The notes under the pieces: generated by a model
What the model was told of the DNA's origin: nothing
The model's input: the letters and a program-made list of their open reading frames with translations, nothing else
The model's database searches: none
DNA from: Mycobacterium heckeshornense
GTDB taxonomy: Bacteria > Actinomycetota > Actinomycetes > Mycobacteriales > Mycobacteriaceae
NCBI RefSeq assembly: GCF_016592155.1
Contig: NZ_AP024237.1
Location: 2,976,001 to 3,040,000 of the forward strand
Direction: 5' to 3'
DNA: 64,000 bases
Made by a program: the position numbers and the translations under genes
Part shown: positions 16,613 to 28,197 of the stretch, piece by piece
How the letters are laid out: each line of letters begins with the position of its first letter
Position numbering within the stretch: the first letter of the stretch is position 1

Positions 16613-16700
16613 TCGATGGCCGAGCGCCGGGCCGCCGCGAGACAGAAGCTACGGTCGCGATTGGGCGACGATTACAGCCCTGACTTCTGCTTGGCGCGAC

Positions 16701-17048
16701 TCACACGGTAAAGCCGAGAGCGCGAAGTTGCTCGCGACCGTCGTCGGTGATCTTGTCCGGCCCCCATGGCGGATTCCACACCCAGTTGATGCGCAAATCG
16801 TCGACCAGGCCCGCGCCGACCAGGGCGGTGCGCGACTGATCTTCGATGATGTCGGTCAGCGGACAGGCCGGCGAGGTGAGCGTCATGTCGATGAGCGCGA
16901 CGGTCCCCTCGTCGGTTTGTTCCACGTCGAGCCCGTAAACTAATCCCAAGTCGACGACGTTGATGCCCAGCTCCGGGTCGACGACGTCGCGCATCGCCTC
17001 CTCGACGTCGGCGAGCAATTCGTCACTTGCCGATGCGGTTTCGCTCAT
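16701..17048 (-). CDS. sufT: SufT-like DUF59 iron-sulfur assembly factor
   Basis: The protein has 115 residues, the size of Rv1466. The ATG at 17048 is preceded by GAGG; a TTG six bases upstream is less likely. It is a MIP18/DUF59 protein: DVVDPELGINVVDLGLVYG at the N-terminus and the conserved cysteine in LTSPACPLTDII. Members help cluster maturation or delivery to target proteins. It is the last gene of the suf operon; its start overlaps the end of sufU by 26 bases. Confidence 0.9.
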   Translation of the reverse strand: MSETASASDELLADVEEAMRDVVDPELGINVVDLGLVYGLDVEQTDEGTVALIDMTLTSPACPLTDIIEDQSRTALVGAGLVDDLRINWVWNPPWGPDKITDDGREQLRALGFTV

Positions 17049-17505
17049 CGTCAACCTCCTCGAAGTCCTGCATGGCTTGTGCCAGCGCGTCTTTGAACGC
17101 CATCCAGCCCAGCAACGCGCATTTCACCCGGGCCGGGTACTTGGCCACCCCGGCGAACGCGACACCGTCGCCGAGAACGTCCGGGTCCCCCTCCACGGTG
17201 CCACGGGACGACACCATCTCGGTGAACGCGGTGACGGTTTTCAGCGCCTGGCCCACGCTTTGGCCGATCACCTGTTCGGTGAGTACCGATGTCGACGCCT
17301 GGCTGATCGAACAACCTTGGCCGTCGTAGGAGACGTCGACGACCCGCTCTCCGTCGTCGGACAGCGCGACCCGCAGCGTGACCTCGTCGCCGCAGACCGG
17401 GTTGACGTGATGAACCTGCGCGCCGAACGGCTCGCGCAGGCCCCGATGCTGCGGATGCTTGTAGTGGTCGAGGATCACGTCCTGATAGATCTGCTCCAGG
17501 CGCAC
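17023..17505 (-). CDS. sufU: SufU sulfur-transfer/zinc protein
   Basis: The protein has 160 residues and is a U-type scaffold-like protein. Conserved ligands are C38 and D40 (NPVCGDE), C65 (GQGCSIS) and C129 (RVKCALLGW), which in SufU bind zinc and accept persulfide sulfur from SufS. The spacing of C38 and C65 with the intervening insertion is the SufU rather than the IscU type. It lies 2 bp after sufS, its functional partner (Rv1465 in M. tuberculosis). Confidence 0.93.
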   Translation of the reverse strand: MRLEQIYQDVILDHYKHPQHRGLREPFGAQVHHVNPVCGDEVTLRVALSDDGERVVDVSYDGQGCSISQASTSVLTEQVIGQSVGQALKTVTAFTEMVSSRGTVEGDPDVLGDGVAFAGVAKYPARVKCALLGWMAFKDALAQAMQDFEEVDDERNRIGK

Positions 17506-17507
17506 GA

Positions 17508-19569
<2,062 letters not shown>

Positions 19570-19573
<4 letters not shown>

Positions 19574-20781
19574 GAAACTGTGGTCTTTGCTGTCGTGGTT
19601 TCCGAGATGGCCAGTTCGTGTTCGATGGCTGTGGTCAGGCGCTCCCGCACCTCGGGGATGGCGATCTTGGTGATGATTTCGCCGAAGAAGCCGCGCACCA
19701 CCAGCCGCCGCGCCTGCTCTTCGGGGATGCCCCGGGAACACAGGTAGAACAATTGCTCGTCGTCGAAACGTCCGGTGGCGCTGGCATGTCCGGCGCCGGC
19801 GATCTCACCGGTCTCGATCTCCAGGTTGGGCACCGAGTCCGCGCGCGCGCCGTCGGTAAGCACCAGATTGCGGTTCACCTCGAAGGTGTCGGTGCCGGTG
19901 GCCGCGGCCCGGATCAGCACGTCGCCCACCCAGACCGTGTGCGCGTCGGGCCTGCCGGAATCCGGATTCCCCTGCAGCGCACCCTTGTACAACACGTTGG
20001 ATTTACAGTCCGGGTAAGCGTGGTCGACCAGCAGCCGCGACTCCAGGTGCTGGCCGTCGTCGGCGAAATACAGGCCGAGCAACTCGGCGTCGCCGCCTGA
20101 TGCAGCGAAGCGCACCCGGCCCGTCAGCCGCACCAGCTCGCCGCCGAGTGTGACCGCGACGTGGCGCAGCAGCGCGTCCTTGCCCAGCGCGGCATGGTGC
20201 ATGCTGACATGCACGACATCGTCGGCCCAGTCCGCGATCCACACTACGGTCAGCCGGGCGGCGTCGCCGACCACGAACTCGACGTTGTCGGCGTAGGTCC
20301 CGCTGCCCCGCAGATCGATCACCACCACCGCGTCGGCCAGCTCTTCCACGCGGATCTGCAGGTGCCCGTAGGCCGTCGCGCCCTCGCCCGGGCCGGTAAT
20401 CGAGATGTCGATCGGCGCCGGCAACACCACACCGCGCTGCACTGTGACCAGCGTGGCTGAGTTGAACGACGAAAACGCCTGCGCTGCAACACGATCAGCA
20501 GGCACCCCGCCCTCGCCGAGCCGCCGGTCGCCGCGGCGCACCGTCTCCACGTCGACACCCGGCTGTTCAGTCACGGTGATCTGGGCGCTGCCCGTTGCGC
20601 GCGCGGAGCCGTCGTGCAGGCCGCGCAACCGCCGCAGCGGGGTGAACCGCCAGATCTCGTCGCGGCCGCCGGGAACCTCGAAGGCGTCCACGTCGAACGA
20701 CGCGAACAGCTCTCCCTTATTCAATGCGGCAAGTGACGACCCCGCTGGCGTTCCCTCACTGGTCAGGTCGGAAGCCGTCAT
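19570..20781 (-). CDS. sufD: SufD scaffold subunit
   Basis: The protein has 403 residues. It has the beta-helical SufBD core and the family C-terminal part: [52 protein letters not shown]. The conserved histidine in AGHAS corresponds to the SufD His that helps form the cluster with SufB. Overlaps of 4 bases on both sides (with sufB and sufC) imply coupled translation. Counterpart of Rv1462. Confidence 0.93.
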
Positions 20782-22223
20782 CCGACAGCACCCTCCATCT
20801 GCAGCTCGATCAGCCGGTTGAGCTCCAGCGCATATTCCATGGGCAGCTCTTTGGCGATCGGCTCGACGAAGCCCCGCACAATCATCGCCATCGCCTCGTC
20901 CTCGGTGAGCCCGCGGCTCATCAGGTAGAACAGCTGGTTCTCGCTGACCTTGGACACGGTGGCCTCGTGGCCCATCGTGACGTCGTCCTCACGGATGTCG
21001 ACGTACGGGTAGGTGTCACTGCGGCTGATCGTATCGACCAGCAGCGCATCGCATTTCACGCTGGAACGCGAGCCGTGCGCGCCCTTGTTCACCTGGACCA
21101 GGCCGCGGTAGGAGGTGCGCCCGCCACCGCGGGCCACCGACTTGGACACGATGTTGCTCGACGTGTTCGGTGCCAAGTGCAACATCTTGGCGCCGGCGTC
21201 CTGGTGCTGGCCCTCGCCGGCGAACGCCACCGACAGCACTTCGCCTTTGGCGTGCTCGCCGGTCATCCACACCGCCGGGTATTTCATCGTCACCTTGGAG
21301 CCGATGTTGCCGTCGATCCACTCCATGGTGGCGCCTTCCTCGGCGCGGGCCCGCTTGGTCACCAGGTTGTAGACGTTGTTCGACCAGTTCTGAATCGTGG
21401 TGTAGCGGCACCGCCCGTGCGGCTTGACGATGATCTCCACCACCGCGGAGTGCAGCGAATCCGACTTGTAAATCGGCGCTGTGCAGCCCTCGACGTAGTG
21501 CACGTACGCGCCTTCGTCGACGATGATCAACGTCCGCTCGAACTGGCCCATGTTCTCGGTGTTGATCCGGAAATAGGCCTGCAGCGGAATGTCGACGTGC
21601 ACCCCCGGCGGCACGTAGATGAAGCTGCCACCGCTCCAGACCGCGGTGTTCAATGCAGCAAACTTATTGTCGCCAGCTGGAATTACCGTGCCAAAGTATT
21701 TCTTGAACAGATCCTCGTGCTCTCGCAACCCAGTATCGGTGTCGAGGAATATGACGCCCTGGGCCTCTAAATCCTCCCTGATCTGGTGGTACACAACCTC
21801 GGACTCGTACTGAGCCGCGACGCCGGCAATCAGACGTTGCTTTTCAGCCTCCGGGATTCCCAATTTGTCGTAAGTGTTTTTGATGTCTGCGGGCAAGTCA
21901 TCCCAGGTGGCTGCCTGCTTTTCGGTAGAGCGCACGAAGTACTTGATGTTGTCGAAGTCGATTCCGCTGAGATCCGAACCCCACGTGGGAATCGGCTTGC
22001 GCTCGAAGATCCGCAACGCCTTCAGCCGATTCTCCAGCATCCACCGCGGCTCGTTCTTCTTCGCCGAGATGTCGCGGACCACTTCCTCGGAGAGCCCGCG
22101 CCGGGCGCTGGCGCCCGCGACGTCCGAATCCGCCCAGCCATAGCCGTACCGGCCCAGCGCGGCGATCGCCTCCTGCTGGGTCAGCGGCTCGTCGAGCTTG
22201 CGAACCTCAGGGGTGGTCGTCAT
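20778..22223 (-). CDS. sufB: SufB scaffold subunit, without intein
   Basis: The protein has 481 residues from the ATG at 22223, which overlaps the sufR stop by 4 bases. SufB features include the N-terminal SufB-specific region, [47 protein letters not shown] (C247) and the C-terminal [20 protein letters not shown]. In M. tuberculosis the orthologue Rv1461 is 846 residues because an intein interrupts it at this conserved cysteine region. Here the sequence runs straight through (codon at 21483-21485), so no splicing is needed. It is the cluster-building subunit with SufC and SufD. Confidence 0.95.
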   Translation of the reverse strand: MTTTPEVRKLDEPLTQQEAIAALGRYGYGWADSDVAGASARRGLSEEVVRDISAKKNEPRWMLENRLKALRIFERKPIPTWGSDLSGIDFDNIKYFVRSTEKQAATWDDLPADIKNTYDKLGIPEAEKQRLIAGVAAQYESEVVYHQIREDLEAQGVIFLDTDTGLREHEDLFKKYFGTVIPAGDNKFAALNTAVWSGGSFIYVPPGVHVDIPLQAYFRINTENMGQFERTLIIVDEGAYVHYVEGCTAPIYKSDSLHSAVVEIIVKPHGRCRYTTIQNWSNNVYNLVTKRARAEEGATMEWIDGNIGSKVTMKYPAVWMTGEHAKGEVLSVAFAGEGQHQDAGAKMLHLAPNTSSNIVSKSVARGGGRTSYRGLVQVNKGAHGSRSSVKCDALLVDTISRSDTYPYVDIREDDVTMGHEATVSKVSENQLFYLMSRGLTEDEAMAMIVRGFVEPIAKELPMEYALELNRLIELQMEGAVG

Positions 22224-22972
22224 TGCGACGCTCCTTGCTTGCTTGGGGTGGCTTCGGCGCGGGCTGTGCGCCGAAGAAGTGTGCTGCTTATCGGGGTCAA
22301 CGGCACGTGGGTGGTGCACGCGCAATCCCCGTTGACGATGGTCGCCAACCGTTGCACGTGGGTGCCGAGCACCTCGGCCATGGCCTGCTGTTCTGTTTCG
22401 CAAAATTCCGGAAACTCCTCGGCCACATGGGAAACCGGGCAGTGATGCTGGCAGATCTGTACGCCATGGATGGGCCCACCTACCCGCGTGGTCGTGGCGA
22501 CGTAACCCGCTTTGGTCAACGCGGTGGCGATCCGTTCGGCGGCCGCCTCGATGTCGGTGTCGGTGTGGCTGCCGGCCGGCTGAACCCCGGACAAGATCGC
22601 GTCGATGCGCCGCCGGGCGAAGGTCCGTACCGCGTCGTCGCCACCGAGTTCCCGCAGTTGATGCATCGCCGCCGACGCCAGGTCGTCGTAGGCATGTTCC
22701 AGCTTCTCGCGGCCCGCCGCGGTCAGCCGGTAGCGCTTCGCGGGTCGGCCACGTCCCATCTGCTGCCAGGCCGCAGCCGGAACCGACTCGGCCTCGCCGG
22801 CGTCGATCAGCGCGTCGAGATGACGGCGTACACCGGCAGCTGACAGGCCCAACCGCTCACCGATCCGCCCCGCGGTGATCGGCCCTGACTCCAGCAGCAA
22901 CTGCACGACCGCACGACGGGTGTGACCGTCATGCGTCGCGGCTGACTGGTCGGCCTCCGACCGGAATTTCAC
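22220..22972 (-). CDS. sufR: SufR-type Fe-S regulator of the suf operon
   Basis: The protein has 250 residues from the GTG at 22972 (VKFRSEADQ). The N-terminal winged HTH spans ~15-90 ([39 protein letters not shown]). The C-terminal cluster domain has C174 and C178 ([11 protein letters not shown]), C191 (PEFCETEQ) and C217/C219 (GDCACTTH), suitable for a [4Fe-4S] cluster. It is the homologue of Rv1460, which represses its own operon when the cluster is intact. It is the first gene of sufR-B-D-C-S-U-T. The operator overlaps the start codon, which favours a leaderless or nearly leaderless transcript. Confidence 0.92.
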   Translation of the reverse strand: MKFRSEADQSAATHDGHTRRAVVQLLLESGPITAGRIGERLGLSAAGVRRHLDALIDAGEAESVPAAAWQQMGRGRPAKRYRLTAAGREKLEHAYDDLASAAMHQLRELGGDDAVRTFARRRIDAILSGVQPAGSHTDTDIEAAAERIATALTKAGYVATTTRVGGPIHGVQICQHHCPVSHVAEEFPEFCETEQQAMAEVLGTHVQRLATIVNGDCACTTHVPLTPISSTLLRRTARAEATPSKQGASQ

Positions 22973-22996
22973 AACACCAGTGTGACAAAATTCCGG
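22961..22996. promoter_or_regulatory. SufR operator overlapping the sufR start codon
   Basis: On the minus strand 22983-22969 reads ACACT-GGTGT-TGTGA, a full match to the ACACT-N5-TGTGA element reported for mycobacterial SufR. It lies within a larger inverted repeat, CCGGAATTT (22961-22969) and AAATTCCGG (22988-22996). The GTG start (22970-22972) is inside it. The divergent mptB-like gene starts 58 bp away and could share this control. Confidence 0.75.
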
Positions 22997-23053
22997 GACC
23001 GGGTCCAGCTGGCGGCCGGCGGGTCGGTCCGCCGTGGCAGTTACGCTGCTCTG

Positions 23054-24757
23054 ATGGCAGCCCGCCATTCCACGCTGAGTTCGGCGATTGCCCGCTGGCA
23101 TGGCGACGAACTGGCCGTAAGTTCGCCGCTTAACGATGTCGAAGTCGTCGCCCTTCGCCGGACCCGGCTATTCGGGGCCACCGGCACGGTGCTGATGGCT
23201 ATCGGCGCACTCGGCGCCGGCGCGCGGCCGGTAGTCCAGGACCCCACGTTCGGGGTCAGGCTGCTCAACCTGCCGTCCCGGATTCAAACCGTGTCGCTGA
23301 CGATGACCACCACCGGCGCGGTGATGATGGCGCTGGCCTGGCTGATGCTGGGCCGCTTCGCGCTGGGTGCCCGACGGATGTCCCGCGGGGATTTGGATCG
23401 CACCTTGCTGTTGTGGACGCTGCCGCTGCTGGTGGCGCCGCCCATGTACAGCAAGGACGTCTATTCCTATCTGGCGCAAAGCCAGATCTGCCGGCTCGGG
23501 CTCGACCCCTACCGGGTGGGACCGGCGCGAGCGCTGGGCCTCGACCACGTGTTCACGCTGTCGGTGCCGAGCCTATGGCGCGACACCCCGGCGCCGTATG
23601 GTCCGTTGTTCTTATGGATCGGCCGCGGCGTGTCCGCGCTGACCGGTGAAAACATCGTCGCGGCCGTGCTGTGCCACCGGCTGGTGGTGCTGATCGGCGT
23701 CGGCCTGATCGTCTGGGCCACCCCGCGCCTGGCCCGCCGCTGTGGCGTCGCCGAGGTCAGCGCGCTGTGGCTGGGTGCGGCCAACCCGCTGCTGATCATG
23801 CATCTGGTCGCGGGCATCCACAACGAGGCGCTCATGTTGGGTCTGATGCTGACCGGCACCGAATTCGCGTTGCGGGGCCTCGATGTCTGGGACTCTTCGA
23901 AGCTGCCGACGCCCACGTCAACGACCCGGTGCGGAAGCTGGGGCCCGATCGGCATGCTGCTCTTCGGTGCGGTGCTGATCACGCTGTCCTCACAGGTGAA
24001 ACTGCCGTCGCTGCTGGCCCTGGGATTCGTCGCGACGGCCCTGGCCCGCCGCCTGGGTGGCAGCCTGCGGGCCTTGCTGCTGGTCGGTGGGGCGATGACC
24101 GGGGTGGCGCTGGCGGTGATGGCCGTCGTCGGCTGGGCCAGCGGGCTGGGATTCGGGTGGATCTTCACGTTGGGCACCGCCAACGTGGTGCGTAGCTGGA
24201 TGTCACCGCCGACGCTGCTTGCCCTGGGCACCGGCCAGGCCGGGATCCTGCTGCGGCTGGGAGATCACACCACCGCGGTGTTGTCGCTGACCCGCGGCAT
24301 CGGCGTGCTGATCATCGCGGTGATGGTGGGCTGGCTGCTGGTCGCGGTGTTGCGCGGCCGGCTGCACCCCGTGGGCGGGCTGGGCGTGGCCTTGGGCGTT
24401 ACGGTCCTGCTGTTTCCGGTGGTGCAGCCCTGGTATCTGCTGTGGGCGATCATCCCGCTGGCCGCGTGGGCGACCCGCCCGGGCTTCCGGGTTGCGGCCA
24501 TCGCCGTCACGATCGTCGTCGGTGTGTTTGGCCCGACGGCCAACGGAGACCGTTTCGCGTTGTTCCAAATCGTGGACGCCACGCTGGCCAGCACCGTGAT
24601 CGTGCTGCTGCTGATCGCCATGACCTACACGCGCTTGCCGTGGCGCCGGCTGCCCACCGAGACCCGGGTTCTGCTGCACGAGGCGGTGACTGAACCGGCG
24701 GCTGACGTGGTTTCCCCCACCGATACCGCGCAGCGCCAGGCGGTGCCGGGCGCCTAG
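23054..24757 (+). CDS. mptB: MptB-like alpha-1,6-mannosyltransferase
   Basis: The protein has 567 residues from the ATG at 23054, with a dozen or so hydrophobic segments. It is a GT-C fold polyprenol-phosphate-mannose-dependent transferase. The acidic loop after the second or third TM segment has YSKDVYSYLAQSQ, where the aspartate is the expected catalytic site, and GLDPYRVGP follows, typical of Rv1459c/MptB. Role in the family: elongation of the alpha-1,6-mannan core of lipomannan/lipoarabinomannan at the periplasmic membrane face. It is divergent from sufR and followed, 11 bp later, by an ABC exporter. Confidence 0.85.
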   Translation: MAARHSTLSSAIARWHGDELAVSSPLNDVEVVALRRTRLFGATGTVLMAIGALGAGARPVVQDPTFGVRLLNLPSRIQTVSLTMTTTGAVMMALAWLMLGRFALGARRMSRGDLDRTLLLWTLPLLVAPPMYSKDVYSYLAQSQICRLGLDPYRVGPARALGLDHVFTLSVPSLWRDTPAPYGPLFLWIGRGVSALTGENIVAAVLCHRLVVLIGVGLIVWATPRLARRCGVAEVSALWLGAANPLLIMHLVAGIHNEALMLGLMLTGTEFALRGLDVWDSSKLPTPTSTTRCGSWGPIGMLLFGAVLITLSSQVKLPSLLALGFVATALARRLGGSLRALLLVGGAMTGVALAVMAVVGWASGLGFGWIFTLGTANVVRSWMSPPTLLALGTGQAGILLRLGDHTTAVLSLTRGIGVLIIAVMVGWLLVAVLRGRLHPVGGLGVALGVTVLLFPVVQPWYLLWAIIPLAAWATRPGFRVAAIAVTIVVGVFGPTANGDRFALFQIVDATLASTVIVLLLIAMTYTRLPWRRLPTETRVLLHEAVTEPAADVVSPTDTAQRQAVPGA

Positions 24758-24768
24758 GCTGGCTTCCC

Positions 24769-25698
24769 GTGAGCTCAGCGCCAGATGTTCGTGTGCGGCT
24801 ACGTGGAGTGCGCAAGCAGTACGGGTCGACAACCGCGGTGGCGAACCTCGACCTGCAAGTGCACGCCGCCGAGGTGCTGGCCCTGCTGGGCCCCAACGGC
24901 GCGGGCAAAACCACGGCGGTCGAAATGTGCGAGGGCTTCATCCGCCCCGACGCCGGCACGATCGAGGTGCTCGGTTTAGATCCGATCGCCGATCACGCCC
25001 GGCTCCGGGCGCGGATCGGGGTGATGCTGCAAGGCGGCGGCGGCTACCCCTTGGCGCGCGCCGGCGAGATGCTCAATTTGGTGGCCGCCTATGCCGCCAA
25101 TCCCCTGGACCCACAATGGCTGATGTCCACGCTCGGTCTCACCGAGGCTGCCCGCACGTCGTATCGCCAGCTCTCCGGCGGGCAGCAGCAGCGGCTGGCA
25201 CTGGCCTGCGCGCTGGTGGGCCGTCCGGAACTGGTGTTCCTTGACGAACCGACCGAAGGCATGGACGCGCATGCCCGGCTGCTGGTATGGGAGCTGATCG
25301 ACGCGCTGCGCCGCGACGGTGTGACGGTGCTGCTGACCACCCACCAACTCAAGGAAGCTGAAGAGCTCGCCGACCGCATCGTCATCATCGACCATGGCGT
25401 GGAGGTGGCCGCGGGAACGCCCGCAGAGCTGATGCGCACCGGCGCCAAAGACCAGTTGCGGTTCAGCGCGCCGCCGCGGCTGGATCTGTCGCTGCTGGTT
25501 GCCGCCCTGCCGGAGGACTACAAGACGACTGAGGTAACGCGTGGCGAATACCTCGTCGAAGGACCGATCAACCCCCAGGTGCTGGCGACGGTGACCGCAT
25601 GGTGCGCGCAAATCGACGTGCTACCCACGGACATGCGGGTGGAGCAGCGCAGCCTCGAAGACGTGTTCCTCGATCTCACCGGCAGGGAGTTGCGCTGA
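24769..25698 (+). CDS. ABC transporter ATP-binding protein
   Basis: The protein has 309 residues from a GTG at 24769. Walker A LLGPNGAGKTTA, Q-loop VMLQGGGGYP, signature LSGGQQQRLALACAL, Walker B LVFLDEPTEGMD and H-loop LLTTHQLKEAEELAD are all present. The ~80-residue C-terminal extension is like that of drug-export (DrrA/CcmA-type) ATPases. Its stop shares a base with the permease start at 25698. Counterpart of Rv1458c; the exported substrate is unknown. Confidence 0.92.
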   Translation: MSSAPDVRVRLRGVRKQYGSTTAVANLDLQVHAAEVLALLGPNGAGKTTAVEMCEGFIRPDAGTIEVLGLDPIADHARLRARIGVMLQGGGGYPLARAGEMLNLVAAYAANPLDPQWLMSTLGLTEAARTSYRQLSGGQQQRLALACALVGRPELVFLDEPTEGMDAHARLLVWELIDALRRDGVTVLLTTHQLKEAEELADRIVIIDHGVEVAAGTPAELMRTGAKDQLRFSAPPRLDLSLLVAALPEDYKTTEVTRGEYLVEGPINPQVLATVTAWCAQIDVLPTDMRVEQRSLEDVFLDLTGRELR

Positions 25699-26477
25699 TG
25701 ACCGGTGATTCGCTTTTTCCGGCGGGCACCTTTACGCCGGACCCGCGGCCCAACACGGTGCCCCGGATGCTGGCCGCACAATCCGCGCTGGAGTTGAAGC
25801 TGTGGCTGCGCAACGGCGAGTACTTGCTGCTGACCCTGTTTATCCCGGTCGCGCTGCTTGTCGGGCTCACCCTGCTGCCGCTCGGCTCGTTCGGCCCGAA
25901 CCGCGCGGCCACCTTCGTCCCGGTGATCACGGCGCTGGCGGTCATCTCGACCGCTTTCACCGCGCAGGCCATCGCGGTGGCCTTCGACCGCCGTTACGGC
26001 GCGCTCAAACGGCTGGCAGCGACCGCGCTACCGATCTGGGCAATCATCGCCGGCAAGTCGCTCGCGGTGGTCGGGGTGGTGTTGTTGCAGTCAATCATCC
26101 TTGGCGCCATCGGGTTTGCGCTGGGTTGGCGGCCTCACGCCGCGGGCCTGGCGCTGGGCGCACTGATCATCGCGCTGGGCACCGCGGCGTTCTCCGCGCT
26201 CGGGTTGCTGCTGGGCGGCACCCTGCGATCCGATGCGGTCCTGGCGGTCGGCAATCTGCTGTGGTTCGTCTTCGCCGGGTCCTGCGCGCTGACCGTCGAG
26301 ACCAGCATCGTGCCGACGGCGCTGCAATGGGGCGCCCGGCTGACCCCATCGGGGGCATTCACCAACGCGCTCTCGGACGCGCTCACGCTGTCGGTCGACT
26401 GGTTCGGCGTCGTCGTGCTGGCGGTATGGGGTGTGCTCGCCGCACTGGCCGCGCTGCGCTGGTTTCGCTTCACTTGA
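25698..26477 (+). CDS. ABC-2 type transporter permease
   Basis: The protein has 259 residues from the ATG at 25698 (TGATG overlap with the ATPase stop). It has six predicted membrane segments (for example LLLTLFIPVALLVGLTLLPL, VPVITALAVISTAFTAQAIA and the C-terminal VVVLAVWGVLAALAALRW) and the ABC-2 loop AFDRRYGALKRLAATALP. It forms an exporter with the preceding ATPase. Counterpart of Rv1457c. Confidence 0.88.
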   Translation: MTGDSLFPAGTFTPDPRPNTVPRMLAAQSALELKLWLRNGEYLLLTLFIPVALLVGLTLLPLGSFGPNRAATFVPVITALAVISTAFTAQAIAVAFDRRYGALKRLAATALPIWAIIAGKSLAVVGVVLLQSIILGAIGFALGWRPHAAGLALGALIIALGTAAFSALGLLLGGTLRSDAVLAVGNLLWFVFAGSCALTVETSIVPTALQWGARLTPSGAFTNALSDALTLSVDWFGVVVLAVWGVLAALAALRWFRFT

Positions 26478-26527
26478 TTGCGACCGCTACTACGCCACGT
26501 AGTTCCCAGTCGCCTAGCATCGAGGCC

Positions 26528-27499
26528 GTGACGACCACGGCAATGCCCGTCAGCCGGTGGCTGCTGCGGCTGGTGGATTTGCTGCCCAGCCCCAGCCTGC
26601 GCGCGCAGCGCATCATCGCCGGTGCCGTCGTCGCGACCCAGGCCGGCATCACCGTCACGGGGGCTGTCGTGCGGGTTACCGCGTCGGGGTTGGGTTGTCC
26701 GACCTGGCCGCAGTGTTTTCCCGGCAGCTTCACCCCGATGGCGGTCGCCGAGGTGCCGCGGGTCCACCAGGCCGTGGAGTTCGGCAACCGGATGATCAGC
26801 GTCGCCGTGGTCGTCGCCGCGGCACTGGCCGTCCTGGCCGTCATCCGGGCCCGGCGGCGTCGCGAGGTGTTGGTCTACGCCTGGCTGATGCCCGCCTCGA
26901 CGATCGTGCAGGCGGTCATCGGCGGTATCACCGTGCTCACCGGCTTGCTGTGGTGGACGGTGGCCATCCACCTGCTGGCGTCGATGACGATGGTGTGGCT
27001 GGCCGTGCTGCTGTACGTCAAGATCGGCCAACCCGACGACGGCGCGGTGCGCTACCGGGTGGTCGCACCGCTGCGCGGGCTCACCGCGCTGAGCGCGGCG
27101 ACACTGGCGGCGGTGCTGGTGGCCGGCACTTTGGTGACCGGCGCCGGCCCGCACGCCGGCGACCGCAGCACCATCCGCACCGTGCCCCGGTTGAAGATCG
27201 AGATCACCACGCTGGTCCACGTCCACTCCTCGCTGCTGATCGCCTACCTGACGCTGCTGGTAGGGCTCGGGTTCGGATTGCTGGCAGTGCGCGCGCCGCG
27301 CCCGGTGCTGCTGCGGCTGGGTGTGCTGGTGCTGCTGGTGTGCGGGCAAGCCCTGATCGGTGCCGTGCAGTTCTTCACCGGCGTGCCCGCAGCGCTGGTC
27401 ACCGTGCACGTCGCGGGCGCCGCGGTGTGCACCGCGGCCACCGCCGCACTATGGGCGTCGATGCGAGAGCGGGCCCAGTCCGAGCCGCTCCAGGGCTGA
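26528..27499 (+). CDS. ctaA: Heme A synthase-like protein (CtaA/COX15 family)
   Basis: The protein has 323 residues from the GTG at 26528; an ATG at 26543 is an alternative. About eight TM helices form two four-helix halves. Conserved features are GLGCPTWPQC (Cys pair of the first extracellular loop) and heme-ligand histidines in VHQAVEFGNR, IHLLASM, LVHVHSSL and TVHVAGA. The family oxidises the heme O methyl group to make heme A for the aa3 oxidase; ctaB at 36710 makes the heme O precursor. The 3' end overlaps the convergent gene at 27449 by ~50 bp. Counterpart of Rv1456c. Confidence 0.85.
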   Translation: MTTTAMPVSRWLLRLVDLLPSPSLRAQRIIAGAVVATQAGITVTGAVVRVTASGLGCPTWPQCFPGSFTPMAVAEVPRVHQAVEFGNRMISVAVVVAAALAVLAVIRARRRREVLVYAWLMPASTIVQAVIGGITVLTGLLWWTVAIHLLASMTMVWLAVLLYVKIGQPDDGAVRYRVVAPLRGLTALSAATLAAVLVAGTLVTGAGPHAGDRSTIRTVPRLKIEITTLVHVHSSLLIAYLTLLVGLGFGLLAVRAPRPVLLRLGVLVLLVCGQALIGAVQFFTGVPAALVTVHVAGAAVCTAATAALWASMRERAQSEPLQG

Positions 27500-28135
27500 C
27501 ACGACGCACAACGCGAACTGCCGCTCATGCTCGCTGCGGGCGGTGTCATCCAACAGCGCCCAGCCCAGCGGTGGCGCGACAAGGTCGAGCCGCACCAGCC
27601 GCGCGCCGCCAGGGCCACCGCTCACGTCGGCGCGGGCATAGAGCAACTCTTTCGTCTCGATGCCGACCTGGTCGGCCACGGTCCGCAGCGCGGCATGCCC
27701 CACCTCCCACAGCTCGAAATCTGGTTCGACAGCGCGCTTTTCGGTAAACGCATGCGACTGCAGACCGCCGAAAAAAACCAGCGCGGTGGTGGCGGCGCCC
27801 GGCGCCGAGGTTGGCACGCCGGCACGCTTTAGCGCAGCCAGATATCGGTTGTTGACGTTCCAGGCAATGACGTCCGGCGCGTTCAGCAGGTTCGGTACAT
27901 GTTTCGTCCACGCCAAAAACTCGTCCAGCCGGTCCGGGTAGTCCCGTGCGGCCCGCAGAACGACCAGATCGGCGGTCAGCGTTGCCGGGTCATCCCAGGA
28001 CATCCACTGCGCGTGCAGCCCACGCTTACGCAGGGCGCCGACCAGGCCCGCGTCGTCGCAGTGCCCTTCGGCGGCTCGCGCCGAGCCGGCCAGGACAACG
28101 CGCGGATGACGAACATCCGGGCGGGCCAGCTTCAT
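27449..28135 (-). CDS. Conserved hypothetical protein (Rv1455-like)
   Basis: The protein has 228 residues from the ATG at 28135 (MKLARPD); an upstream start would add 11 residues but lies in promoter-like DNA. It contains VLAGSARAAEG, ADLVVLRAARDYPDRLDEFL and NLLNAPDVIAWNVNNRYLAAL, where the last resembles the N-terminal part of ATP-grasp proteins that process peptides, but no ATP-grasp core follows. The function is unknown. Its 5' end is partly duplicated at 29966-30050. Confidence 0.75.
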   Translation of the reverse strand: MKLARPDVRHPRVVLAGSARAAEGHCDDAGLVGALRKRGLHAQWMSWDDPATLTADLVVLRAARDYPDRLDEFLAWTKHVPNLLNAPDVIAWNVNNRYLAALKRAGVPTSAPGAATTALVFFGGLQSHAFTEKRAVEPDFELWEVGHAALRTVADQVGIETKELLYARADVSGGPGGARLVRLDLVAPPLGWALLDDTARSEHERQFALCVVSALERLGLGPLSHRRP

Positions 28136-28167
28136 GGGCTCTCCACACCTGCGGATGATAGTTAGCA
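28081..28167. repeat. Direct repeat copy A flanking PPE gene
   Basis: This 87-bp sequence covers the first codons of the Rv1455-like gene and its upstream region (CATCCGGGCGGGCC, then CACCTGCGGATGAT). A diverged copy lies at 29966-30050 in the same orientation. The PPE gene 28198-29772 lies between them. Confidence 0.8.
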
Positions 28168-28197
28168 CACGAGCGACGTTGCCGAACGGGTTTGTCG

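Noticed and set aside
21400..21600. Intein in SufB
   Set aside because: The conserved region reads straight through [10 protein letters not shown], with no extra sequence.
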